From Dolomedes plantarius (taxonomy: Eukaryota > Arthropoda > Arachnida > Araneae > Dolomedidae): a stretch of DNA of 64,000 nt. Position 1 is the first letter of the stretch, and every line of letters begins with the position of its first letter. The stretch lies in assembly GCA_907164885.2 (NCBI GenBank), contig OU015493.1, forward strand, positions 219,997,781-220,061,780, read 5' to 3'. Below the pieces are notes generated by a model, which was not told where the DNA came from, made no database searches, and was given only the letters and a program-made list of their open reading frames with translations. Shown piece by piece: positions 23,063 to 33,839 of the stretch. Position numbers and translations under genes: made by a program.

Positions 23063-25215
23063 TTATTAAAACTTTAGGTAAACTTTTGCATTCTGTGTGT
23101 GTCATTGGTAAAATCTTTATTAGAAATGTGATAATGTTCTCAATAACTGTCTATATAAGCTCTTTGTTTTCAAAAGACTTTAAGAAAGTCTTTAGGTATC
23201 ATTCTGTTCAAAATAAATAAGAACTTAGCCCAAAGTTATATGAAAAGGGGTCATATTCCCCTTTTTTATTTTAGTGATAAGCAAGTTTATAAAGAACTCT
23301 ACTTTTCAATACTTCTTGGTTTGATAAATCGTTCAATTTTTAGTATGGCATTATAAGAAAATATTGGTTTCTTTACAGAATTTTGAAAGTGGTATCTAGC
23401 TTCAGATCGCAGTCGTTTTGGAAGACCAAAGCTGACTTGAATTCATAACTTGTGTAAGTTTGTAACTTTTTTTTCTCGACATATACTTTTGTTTTCAGCA
23501 GTAGACTCGTGGCCAAAATAACTGTTTTTAATATTTTTTAGATTTATTTTGAACTTTAATTTAAATTTTTCTATGAAAAAACTATAAAAATATTTATTTA
23601 AGAACTAAAAATTTCAAATTAATTTTTTTAACTTATATGCTAATCTCAACTTTCTCATAAATGTTGCTCTCAATAATTTGTGGATTGAATATTGATTTCC
23701 TTTATTTATTCTTTTTTAACTGTGAAGCTTATTGTTAAGGTTTTAGGTGAGTGAGAAAGTGCAGTCCAGGGATTTCAGTTAACATGACTCTTGTGAAAGT
23801 CTTTTTAACTCTTGCCGAAAAAGAGGTTTATAATATAAAAGTATAAAATGCCAAGGTTTATTTAGAAAATATAAAATCTGTTCATGGACAAAGTTTGTTT
23901 ATAAAACTAGATTTTTATTAAAACTTTAGGTAAACTTTTGCATTCTGTGTGTGTCATTTGTAAAATCTTCATTAAAAATGTGAGAATTTCCTCAATAACT
24001 GATTTATAAGCTATTTGTTTTCAAGACTTTTAGAGAGTATTTAGTTGTCATGTTGTGCAAAATAAATAAGAACTTACTGGTCCAAAGCATAGACGTGCCC
24101 CCCCCCCCAACTTAACTTGAAATAAATTAAAATGTTAATAGAAGTTCCGTTAAATCAGAAAATTGTAGAAAACTTTTAAGAAAGTTGGTTTTTTCCCATT
24201 TTTTCAAGCTGTGAAACTGAAAATACCTATTATGTCTTTAGCCCTAACATAGTTTTTGACAATGATATGATCCATAACAAAAATTCGATGCTACATTTTT
24301 TTTCTTCTTTTATTTATATTACATTAATTTTTCTCATTGTATAACTTTTTGAATACTACTCAAACATCAATTCTATTGTTACTCAATTTCAAAAAATCAT
24401 AATATTTCAAATTTTAAGGATCGATCGGTAGTCAATGCGCTGAGAAGGGTCCTAGCTGAATTCAATTTGTATCCGTCCCAAATGTTAGAAGCACGCTACG
24501 CCTGTGGTCCAAAGTATACATGTAAGGCGGTCATACTACCTTTTTTATTTCACTGATAAGCAAATTTATAATGAACTCTGCTTTTCAATGCTTCTTGGTG
24601 TCACAAATCACTCTAATTTTTATTATGGCATTATAAGAAAATATTGGTTTCTTTACAGAATTCTGAAACTGGAATCCATCTTCACCTCATTGTGATTTCC
24701 TTCAAAAGATTCCATTAGTCACTTGGCAGTGAGCTCGATTCATAATCTGTACGTTGATTTGAACCTCACTGAACCCTTTTTTTATATTCTCTAGATATCC
24801 TTTTTTTTCAGCAGTGAACTTGTGGGCAAAATCACAAAATTGTGAATATATTTTTTTTTAATTTATTTTTTGTACTTAAATTTGAATTTTTCTATGAAAA
24901 ACCATAAAAAATATTTTTATTACATAATTCTTAATTAATAACCAACTCAAATTTTCAAATTTCTCTTTGTATATTTTATACGCTAATCCGAACATTCTCA
25001 TAAACTTTGGTTGCAGTAATTTGTGGATTGATATTGATTTCCTTTATTCATTATATTTTTAACTGGCAAGCCTGTTATTAAAGTATTAGGTATGTCCGAA
25101 AGTGCAGTTCAGGGACTTCAGTTAACCATGACTCTTGTGAAAGTCTTTTATCATAACTGCTTACCAAAAAAAATTTTATATTTTTATATTATAAAGATAT
25201 AAAATGCCAAGGGTT
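23063..25215 (+). repeat. Direct duplication, two units
   Basis: Unit 1 (about 23063-23905) and unit 2 (about 23920-25215) share a series of collinear segments: ttattaaaactttaggtaaa (23063 and 23921), the block around ataagcaagtttataaagaa (23278 and 24556), and ggcattataagaaaatattg (23347 and 24627). Unit 2 also holds an insertion. Divergence looks like 15-25 percent, so the duplication is old. Confidence 0.85.
24088..24504. mobile_element. Insertion flanked by a 10-bp target duplication
   Basis: The 10-mer TGGTCCAAAG occurs at 24078-24087 and 24505-24514, directly flanking about 417 bp that are absent from the equivalent place in unit 1 (near 23230). This is the pattern of an insertion with a target site duplication. 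The insert contains a C-run of about 12 near its left end and no recognised coding sequence; its class is unknown. Confidence 0.65.
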
Positions 25216-25344
25216 ATTTTACTCTTGATAGTTAATGTTAAAAATTTTTTAATTTAACTATCAGAATTTCATGAGAAGTAGTTAGAGGTTCATTCATAAT
25301 TCCTTACAGAAGTAATAATAATAATAATATTGCTTATAGAAGTA

Positions 25345-26420
25345 TTAGATCATTCGTTGATGAGCTAATGGGTAGTTGAATGTCATTTGGAATACTAACT
25401 TCTGCCTAGTATTTAATTTTTTTACTATTTCATTGTCAAATTTTGGTGGAGATCTGTCACATAAAATATATTTTTGTGAGCAGCTGTTATTATAAAGTGT
25501 AAGGATAAGGGCAGTAAAAAAATATTCCAAAATATATTATTTAGGTTCAGTTAATTATTAAACAATTGTTGACTATAATAAGGTTATGTTTGCAAGTGTG
25601 TAGGTTTTTTTATGGTGTATTATTTGGTTTATCTAAGTTAAGTTGAAAAATGATGCAAGCATACAAAGATTGACTGGCTGTCAATGTTGAGTGCAGTGGC
25701 ATAGATTATTTTACAAAGTGCAATAAAATACTTTTAACTTTTCAAACGGAACTTCTAACCAGAATTTAAAAAAAATTAATAAAACATTTAAAATTGAAAA
25801 TATTTTCATGGATCTAAAGAATGGAACATAACACCTGTATGGTCAACTAAGTCATGGATAAAAGATGCAGCCCTAAAAGCTAAAGGCCTGGTTTCTGTAT
25901 ACTTTTATAATAATCATGTTGCAACAGTATACAGAAACCAGGCTTTCTGCTTTTAGACTGAATCGTTTATCCATGAATTTGTTGACTATACGGGTTTTCT
26001 ATTCCATTGTTAAGATCTGTGAAAATACTCTCATTAGCAAAATATTTTTAAAAAAATTTAAATTTGGATTAGAAACTTGGTTCAAAAAGTCTAAGTGTTT
26101 CTTCACGCTTTATAATATAATCTATGCCATTTCACTCAACATTGACAGCTAGTCAATATTACCCACCTCATTTTTCAAATTAACCTAGACTAATCAAACA
26201 ATATATCATAACAATTGTTTAGTAATTACTGAATCAAAATAGTATATTTTGAATTCTTACTGTGGTTATCCCTAATAACAGCTGCTCGCAAATAAAAAAT
26301 ATTTTATACACAGATCTCCACCATAATTTGACAATTAAGTAACAAAAGATATGCTCTATTAAAATACTATGCAGAAGTTAGTATCCCAAATTACTTTCTA
26401 CCACATTTTTTGTAAAACCG
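25345..26420. repeat. Long imperfect palindrome X
   Basis: The left arm (25345-25901) and right arm (25928-26420) are reverse complements over about 500-550 bp with a 26-nt centre. The inner arms (gcctggtttctgtata and tatacagaaaccaggc) are perfect. Further out, ggtggagatctgt on the left pairs with acagatctccacc on the right, and gagcagctgttatta with taacagctgctc. Identity by eye is about 75-80 percent. RNA read through it would fold into a long stem. Confidence 0.9.
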
Positions 26421-27265
26421 ATTACTGTGAAAGCTACATCATATAATAAATGTTTAATTTATTCATTATTATAGTAATAGATCATTAGTTGTTAAAGAGT
26501 ATTCTCCCTTTTCACTAAATTTCTAATAAATTTCACTAAATTTCTAATAAAAATACAGTAAGACATTCAATCCTGTCAATTAAATTATTATTATTACAGA
26601 TATAAATAAAATAGATTAGAATGCCTTGATAGAGTACAATAATTGAAAGCTGACCGAGAGATTTGTTTAGAATGACAACAAAATTTTCTCTTCACTATCG
26701 AGAATCACTCTCACATTGAAAGTAAAGAAACACAAGAATGAAGATTGAATAGTACATAAAATGTTAGCATATAAAATCTTAAATTTCTAAATCTGACCCA
26801 GCATCTGTATTAATGGTCTCTATGGCATGTTGTAATCAAATTTAGAAATTTAAGATTTTGTATGCTAATGTTTTACTTAGCATTCAATGTTTATTCTTGT
26901 GTTTCTCTACTTTCAACAGCTTTATTGTCAATTGTGAAGAGGAAATTTTGGTGTCATTCTAGACAAGTCTCTGATTCAGCTTTCAATGTTGAGCTGAAAT
27001 TATGCTCAACATTAAAAACTTATTATTGTACTCTTATCAAGGCAATCTACCCTATTTTATTTATATCTATAATAACAAATTAATCGACATGGTTGGATTT
27101 TCTACTGTACAGAGAGAAATTTAGTGAAAAGGGGAATTCTCTTTAAAAAATATTTTATAACTATTTTCTATTAGTATATTTATTTAATCAAGTAAATATT
27201 TATTACATGATGTAGTTTTCACAGTATGTAATTGGTTTTACAAAAAATTTGGTAGGAATTTACTT
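26390..27265. repeat. Long imperfect palindrome Y
   Basis: The left arm (26390-26800) and right arm (26825-27265) are reverse complements. Anchors are aaatcttaaatttctaaat (26775) against atttagaaatttaagatttt (26839), the stretch around tagaatgccttgatagagta against tactcttatcaaggcaatct, and tgaaagctacatcat against atgatgtagttttca. The left arm overlaps the outer end of palindrome X. Confidence 0.88.
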
Positions 27266-27473
27266 CTTGGAAGTAGTTATCGATAAAATGACAACAGATT
27301 TAAAACTGCACTCATGTGTTGGGTGCTGCTTTATATCAAGTTTTTTTAAACCCCTGTCTCAGAATTTATATTTCCTAATTGGATTTATTTAATGCTACTT
27401 TATCAACAATGAATTTTTTCAACTGGTTTCAACAATCAACTATTTTTACAACAATAAATTACCCTTTAATGTA

Positions 27474-27556
27474 CAAAACTATGCAAAAAATAATTTTCTT
27501 ATCTGCAGAGCATTTACTAACTCTACATCAAAAAATAATTTAAATAAATTCTTCTT
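27474..27556 (+). repeat. Direct repeat pair flanking the exon-like segment and palindrome Z
   Basis: About 82 bp starting acaaaactatgcaaaaaata recur at 28056-28134 with a handful of differences. The two copies flank the exon-like segment at 27646 and palindrome Z. The second copy overlaps the outer end of Z's right arm. Confidence 0.85.
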
Positions 27557-27645
27557 TTGATTCATAAATTATATCAGGGGATGGGAGTCATTTTCCTTTC
27601 ACATAAATTTATGAACTGATTTTCTCTTTCTTTTTTTTCCCCTAG

Positions 27646-27755
27646 ATGTTGTAAAGATGGAGCCAGACGTACAGCGAAAGGATCCTGTTTTGTAGAAAAA
27701 AATTGTGTAAATGTGCTATGTACTTTCTAAATAAACTATTTTTACTTTAAACCAG
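27646..27755 (+). other. Candidate terminal exon with poly(A) signal
   Basis: A strong acceptor (about 25 pyrimidines then CCCCTAG, ending 27645) precedes an exon-like stretch with AATAAA at 27730-27735. Two frames are open across it: one reads VVKMEPDVQRKDPVL and stops at TAG near 27695; the other is cysteine-rich (CCKDGARRTAKGSC...) and runs to a TAA overlapping the AATAAA. I recognise neither. The acceptor and poly(A) signal make this the best last-exon candidate in the window. Confidence 0.35.
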
Positions 27756-27799
27756 CTCTTTTCTGTATTTAAAAACATGTGTTTCTATAATTATCTTTT

Positions 27800-28075
27800 G
27801 TTTTGCATAGTTTTGTGAATTAGAGTAATTCATTAAATTCTTATAAGTCATTTTAAAAAAATATTTTCTTTTAATTATATTGGACATTCAATATCCAACA
27901 CTTGATAGTACTATTTTTGAGAAATAGTACCATGATAGTAATATTTCTCAAAAATAGTACTATCAAGTGTTGGATATTGAATGTCCAATATAATATAAAA
28001 GAAAATATTTTTTAAAAATGACTTATAAGAATTTAATGAATTACTCTTTTATTCACAAAACTATGCAAAAAATAA
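27800..28075. repeat. Long near-perfect palindrome Z
   Basis: Arms of about 130 bp fold around a centre near 27935. ccaacacttgatagtactat (27896) faces atagtactatcaagtgttgg (27953), and ttttgcatagttttgtgaat (27800) faces attcacaaaactatgcaaaa (28051). Identity is much higher than in X and Y, so Z is the youngest or the best conserved. Confidence 0.93.
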
Positions 28076-28134
28076 TTTTCTTATCTGTAGAACATTTATA
28101 AACTCTACACCAAAAAATAATTTAAATAAATTCT

Positions 28135-28685
28135 GAGCAAGTTTTCATAAGCTCACAAAGATGGGTTTCATCATACACACTACACATTACTCAAGTTTTG
28201 AAAAATGAATGTATCAAATTTATGTTTATAAATTTATCAAATTATGTTAATAAATTTTATACTGGGGAAGTACAAATTTTTTGGGTTAATTATTAAAGTA
28301 GTACTGTTTTACATACTATAATCTCATTCTAAATTAGAAAAAAACAAACGGGAACCTTAGATCGAATGGAAAGCTGATTTAGCTTTAATGGTTCGTATTG
28401 ATGTTATCTTAACTTTCAAATTTGGGTAAGTGTATCTTAATACTAAAGGAGGTTTTGTTCTAACAAGTAAACTTGTGATTCATATGCAAATTTTTAGGTA
28501 ATAACAAAGATCAGTATTTGGTAATACCTAAAAATAGATAAGGCAAAAAAGGAAAGAATACTAGAAATATGAAGGCAAAAAAATAATAATAAAAGTGAAA
28601 GGGTTGATATCAGAGGTTATTCATCAATGTAATAAATAATAAAAATAAGCATATAAACGAAAGGGTCCTACGCAAAACTTTGAAA
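28135..28685. other. AT-rich DNA, no gene recognised
   Basis: Nothing recognisable between palindrome Z with its flanking direct repeat and the GC-rich repeat at 28.69 kb. Confidence 0.45.
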
Positions 28686-28689
28686 AAAT

Positions 28690-29062
28690 GCCGGCGGTCT
28701 GATTCTGGTAGAATGCTGGCATGATGCCCGGACCTACGGCACATTGCTGTTTACGAGATGGGTAGATGACGGTATGTCGACACCAATTATTACTCCCGTA
28801 ACCTACCCGTCAACCTCCGGTTCCGTGGCGGCTATCTGTCCCCATCCATGGCTTACTCGCGGCTGCTTCACGGTTCGCAGTCGGATGAACGATGGCTCGA
28901 TTCCTACCGGAAGCGGCCCAGTACTCGACGGGGTAGTCGCGGGCGAGAGGACACAGCCGTGAAGGAAACGATACTGACCTAATGCGCCGGCCCGGCAGTG
29001 GAGAAATCGGCTGGCCGGAACCTTCCGACCCCGGCCCGATACCTCTGTGTTTGTTGGGTATA
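28690..29062 (+). repeat. GC-rich dispersed repeat with microsatellite tail (copy 2)
   Basis: A 370-bp GC-rich block ends in ggcccgatacctctgtgttt gttgggtata and passes directly into a TATATG microsatellite. The same 3' junction occurs inverted at 16538. It is probably the 3' end of a retroposon. The coding frames across it are short and unconvincing. Confidence 0.65.
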
Positions 29063-29170
29063 TATGTATGTTTGTATATATATATGTATATATGTATATA
29101 TATGTATATATGTATATATATGTATATATGTATATATATATGTATATATATATGCATATATGTATATATA
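29057..29170. repeat. (TATATG)n microsatellite
   Basis: TATATG and TATA units, the tail of the GC-rich repeat to the left and abutting a SINE on the right. Confidence 0.95.
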
Positions 29171-29300
29171 GTCCCCTACATGGTGTAATGGTTAGCATTC
29201 TCAGCTGTCCCGCAGTGTACTTAGTCATCTCCATGTCCTCCCCCTCATAGGGACCAATGCTGGCTCACCTATTTCGTGCTCCCATAATAAAGAGCCAGTA
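29168..29300 (+). repeat. tRNA-derived SINE (copy 1)
   Basis: tggtgtaatggttagcattc is a strong pol III A-box in a tRNA D-arm context. The B-box region that follows is degenerate. The 3' part (ccaatgctggctcacct then gtgctcccataataaag) matches the minus-strand copy at 55140-55310 over about 50 bp. Two copies sharing the body but in different places establish a SINE family. Confidence 0.7.
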
Positions 29301-29359
29301 AATTTGCGGTGAATAACAAAATATAAATTTCTAATGACAAGTACTTCCGCATTAGACTT

Positions 29360-29412
<53 letters not shown>

Positions 29413-29418
29413 ATATAA
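29360..29418. repeat. (TA)n microsatellite
   Basis: Pure TA tract grading into TATG. Confidence 0.95.
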
Positions 29419-29419
29419 A

Positions 29420-29934
29420 TAATCCAACAGAGATAGATAAAAATAATACGAATATAGACAAAAAACAAACAGAAATCAAGCAGTATCAAGCAGTATAAGT
29501 CAGCTGTATAAGTGCCGGAACTGAACCATAAAACAACAAGAGGTAACCGACAGGTCTCGTCATCAGGGAGCCTAACCATATCAGTTACCTCAAGGGGAAC
29601 TTTCTGAATAGGATGCTGGTAAGCCCAAAAGACATCCCAAGGCCCCGAGTCCCCCAAAGAAGCAATTAGTCAAGAAGAAAATGAAAAGACAAACACAACT
29701 TACAGTATGGGCTCAACGCACCGTACATGCAAGCACACAAACAATCCTAATGAAAAGTAAAAGATGCATACACACCCCAATTCCGTAAGTGACGGTTATG
29801 GCGAAACAGCAGCCAATTCTATCCTAAAAGTTACGTTATTGTAACATTACTATAGCTCCCCCCCCATTACAGCTTAACCAAATGAAAACATAAATACTAT
29901 TCTAAACATCTTTAAAAATTCAAGAGTCTAAATG
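29420..29934. other. No gene recognised
   Basis: Moderately AT-rich with a short imperfect duplication (gcagtatcaa / gcagtataag near 29.48 kb). The left part has no known signature; the right end is downstream of the minus-strand RT ORF. Confidence 0.4.
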
Positions 29935-31560
29935 CTATTTTTTAAAAACTTTTAAATTGCCGAAATTTTTAGGGTAATCGTTTTTACTTAAGTTTTCCTC
30001 GAAAATTCTACATGCCTCCGAAAAATCCCCACCGTTGTTACATATGTTTTTTATTCTGTAAAGTTGTGAGTAAAAAATATTATAATAAATTTTATAGTTA
30101 AGTTGCTATGGAAATTGGTAAACGTAATAACCTCGAAGTTAAAATCTAACCTTTTATCATATATCCCTATTTTTATTTCTCTATTTTGAATTTGAATTTT
30201 TAAATCCAGATAAGTCGCACAAAGATTATTATCGTTAGTCCGGTTTAAAGTTAGTTGCTTTGGGTAGATTTGATTAAAAAATTCCAAATCGTTGCAGTTA
30301 AAAATTATGAGGTCATCAATATATCTAAATCCGGTAACATTATTTGAGTTAAGAAATTTAGTTTCGTAAAAATGTAAGAATAGTTTGGGAAATGCACTAG
30401 AATAGCTATTTCCCATAGGTATACCCTTTATCTGTTTAAAGAAATATAAGCCATTAAAGAGGTAGTTTTCAAAAAAATTAAATTTACATAAATCAATCCA
30501 GTCACATTTTAAGATTAAAGAACTATCTAAATAAGCATCATAAATTTCTGAACAGATAATCATGAAATTATCATGCGGAATACTGGTAAACAGGTTTTCA
30601 AAATAAAACGTGTATATGCTATCTATATTCTTACTTTTTAAAAAATGTAGAACATCCTGGTTATTATTTATAATAAAGCTATTTTCGGTAACCTTAATTT
30701 TATTTAGAATAATTTTTAAATAACTAAAAAAATTTTTACTTAATAAAGTGTTATAACAATTTGTACTACATGTAACAAACCTAAATTTAGTAGGTACTTT
30801 ATGGAATTTTATGGTAGGAAACAGGTAAGGGTATTTTATGCTATTAATCTTAAACTTAAAATTTTTGCTAAAAGCTAAATTCCTATTATCTATTTATTTT
30901 TTGGTAAGGTTAATTTTTTGATAGGTATTATTTGAGTTGTATTCCCTAGAAATTAACTGCTTAAAATAATCTTTGCACATAAAACCGAAGTTATTTGCAG
31001 CCTTATCAACAACCGTAATAATAAACTTATTTTTAAACCTTTAATTTTACTGTATAGAACTTTGCTTAGAAAAAAAAACTCTTGTCCTCCATACTATACT
31101 CTTCGTAATTCCTTTTTATATCCTGTAAAATATGCACCTTCCACTCCATAAAACCTTCGATAGGCCAATTGTACTTCCTTGCTAATTTTACTATGCAGTA
31201 ATCTAATTCTTTAGTGATAGAACTTATAATTTGCTTTAAATTTACCTTATTTCGTACCCTAAAGTTTGAGCCCTTACGTAGAACTTCCCTCAACCTAACA
31301 TCTTTAAAATATTAAGATCCCCTGTTACAATATGCCCCGATGTTGGATTAACAAAGTTTTTAAACTCCTCAATATGACAATCAGAATTAGAAATTTTGCC
31401 TAAGTTATGACTATAAAAGTTATAGTTGCAGATTATGTCCCTTAACGGTTTTTTGATATTTAAAAGCAATAGTGATTTTCCCACAATCCTTGATTGTTAA
31501 TAATTTAGAATTATTATGTACAATAGTAGGTAGTTTTAAATGCTCGAAATCTTTATCTAG
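29935..31560 (-). pseudogene. YIDD reverse transcriptase, family R1 copy 1
   Basis: Read leftwards. 31290-31484 has KPLRDIICNYNFYSHNLG and GHIVTGDLNILK. 31066-31293 has LRKGSNFRVRNKV and ARKYNWPIEGFMEW. The next part encodes DKAANNFGFMCKDYFKQ. 30051-30563 has KGIPMGNSYSSAF (RT motif B), FRYIDDLIIF (catalytic YIDD), TYLDLKIQI and IYDKRLDFNFEV. A last frame holds YSQLYRIKNICNNGGDF and ends at 29935. This domain order belongs to a metazoan RT family with an N-terminal VTGDLxI...KGxxFR region; its mobile-element class is not clear to me, and I see no GIY-YIG or integrase. It is broken by several frameshifts. Confidence 0.75.
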
Positions 31561-31677
31561 AAAGTTTTATCTAGAATGTTTTATGTTTTCTTTGCAGGAT
31601 ATGTTTTATGTTAAAGTGATTTAGCAGTCTATGCTTGAATTTTAATTTTTGTTTTTTTCTATTGTTTATATTTTACA

Positions 31678-31768
31678 TATGTATATATATGTATATATAT
31701 GTATGTATGTATGCATATAAATATAAATATGTATATATATATATATATATATACATATAATATATAAA
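31678..31768. repeat. (TATATG)n/(TA)n microsatellite
   Basis: TATATG, TATG and TA units. Immediately to its right a different repeat begins (actagatagtacccgtc). Confidence 0.93.
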
Positions 31769-31769
31769 T

Positions 31770-32430
31770 ACTAGATAGTACCCGTCAAAACTTGACGGCA
31801 AATAATTGAACAGTTCCAATAAAAAAAGGGTCATAACCTTGTTAAAATATGAGAAATTTTTACCGAATATTAGCTGTTTTTCTATCCGATGTTATAATTA
31901 AAAATGTTGTAAAAATCCGAGTTTATAATTTGAAAAAACGTCTTCTTGGAAAAAAAAGCATGCTTACCGCTGATTTTTCAATCCGACTTGCACAATCTAA
32001 CTAATATGCTATGTATACAATCTAACTAATATGTTATAAATATATTGAGCAAAAATAAAATATAGAAACAAAAGAAAATCAGATTAAAAAATCATACAAA
32101 TTACTCACGTGCAAAAAAATTTTGCAGTCTATTTAGGCAGCGCTGCAATCGCGTTTCAGAATTTTTTTATTTTCATGAATTTTAATGATGTATACACGTG
32201 CATTCAATAATTGGATCCGGTAGGCAGCGCTGCAATCACTTTTCAGAATTTTTTTTTTCATGAATTTTATAGCTGTATACACGTGCATTGAATAACAATT
32301 AACTTAACCTACAAATTTGTTAAACAAACGATTTTGGTGTTTTTAATTTCTGTTTATTATTGTATTTTTGCACGTGAGATTAATATAGGCTGATATATTT
32401 GTGAAGCGGTCACTCCGGAAGCGTTACTTG
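31770..32430 (+). repeat. Dispersed-repeat fragment with an 87-bp tandem duplication
   Basis: It begins actagatagtacccgtc and contains a small perfect hairpin, ccgtcaaaacttgacgg. Within it, aggcagcgctgcaatc starts two units at 32135 and 32222, period 87 bp, with a few differences; each unit ends near tgtatacacgtgcatt. Its start resembles the 'actagctgaaatcccgcg' start at 55.47 kb, a motif frequent at ends of arthropod dispersed repeats. Confidence 0.55.
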
Positions 32431-32470
32431 ACAGAGGCATACACAGAACACGGCAACTTTGAGGGGAATA

Positions 32471-32473
32471 TGA

Positions 32474-32562
<89 letters not shown>

Positions 32563-32597
32563 TTTAAATAAATAAATATATATATATATATATATAT
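32471..32597. repeat. (TA)n microsatellite
   Basis: About 125 bp of TA interrupted by one AT-rich patch near 32560. Confidence 0.96.
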
Positions 32598-32599
32598 GA

Positions 32600-33270
32600 T
32601 TTTTTATATGAATCGTCTATTGTGATCCATATAGCGGGCTGCAACGGAGAAATTTCTTGAGCTTTTCAGTCTATCGAATGAAATTATATACATGGTATTT
32701 ATTACATATTACCTGTAGTACAAAAGTTTAACTAAATCCTCAGTTGAAGTTATATGTTCAGAAAAAAAAATAAGTAAAATTTTCATTCTAGCGTGTCAAA
32801 GTACCTTTTAATCACATTATGTAATATATAAATGTATAAGAGAAACATAAGTAATCGCACAACATTTAATAAAAATGTAGATTTAAATAATCCACAAATA
32901 AATTCCGGATTATTCAACATTTAATATTAATGAATGAACAGATAATTCAGTTAGATTATCTCTTGAAATTTTTATTATTTTTCATACTTTCTCACTGTCT
33001 TGTTCAAGAATGCAAGAATAAACATTTATACAAGTCTTTTAAAAGAAATAATCGAAGTCAATGAATTTCTAAAATGTATTTACTTACAGTTTGATTTAAA
33101 AATTTATGTTGAAAATTGTTTATATTCTGGGTGCTAAAATATCTTTAAAATATTTTAAATTTTTATTTAGAGAAATAATAATGTAAATGAACGTTGCAGT
33201 TAATTATCTGTTTATGTGTAAAGACTGTAAAAAAGTTTCACATGCAATAACAGTATAGTCATTATATAAC
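32600..33270. other. AT-rich DNA, no gene recognised
   Basis: No recognised feature. Confidence 0.45.
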
Positions 33271-33279
33271 ACATTCTAG

Positions 33280-33830
33280 GTTTTGAGTCCCTTGATTCCG
33301 GGAGTAACGTTTCTGGGTAGCTCATCTGCCTATTTCGGGGTGACATGACTCTGCCTGTTTCAGGGTCTAATGATTTTGGGTAGAGGATTTGCCTGTTTCA
33401 GGCAGGCCACTTGCTAATGGAGCGTCGTCCTTTCCTATCCGTTTTAGGTTGGAAAAGAGGGGTGGCCAGAACCAGTAGGCCGTATATCCGAAGTAGGTAG
33501 GTTTTTTAGGCTATATCAGGATTTCATTTTTAGTGTGTGGCCGTTCATCCGGAGGGGAGGATGTTTAATATTATTTTCTTCTTCCGCTGGTGGCAATCCT
33601 GGTATTCACCTGTAGATGGCGCTTTTATAGAAATGTTTTACATATAAAAGGAATGCTGTCAGCTGCTTATTTAGCTGTTGTTGAATATGGAAAAGATCTG
33701 GTATGCTATGTTGTTTTTAACGTGTGCAAGGAAATGACGCCCACATACTTGACTCTACCACTGGAAAGGTGGGGAACTTTAATCTTATGATCTGGTCACA
33801 AAGCGAAGTAGTTAAGAATATGTTTTTTTC
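33280..33830 (+). mobile_element. BEL/Pao 3' remnant with 3' LTR
   Basis: A polypurine tract (ggaggggagga, about 33551-33561) is followed by TGTTTAATATTATTTTC, a plausible LTR start at 33562. The last 160 bp of this LTR (to about 33830) match the LTR end before the primer site at 10498, sharing ggaaaggtg, aactttaatctta and gatctggtca. The upstream 280 bp would be the 3' end of the internal region. No partner 5' half lies nearby. Confidence 0.65.
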
Positions 33831-33839
33831 GGGGAATGT

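Noticed and set aside
27646..27735. Cysteine-rich frame (CCKDGARRTAKGSC...) as a peptide or toxin gene
   Set aside because: No signal peptide or upstream frame joins it, a competing frame is equally open, and the resemblance to any cysteine pattern is too weak.
29050..29170. CRISPR-like regular repeats
   Set aside because: These are simple TATATG units with no spacers, in eukaryotic DNA.
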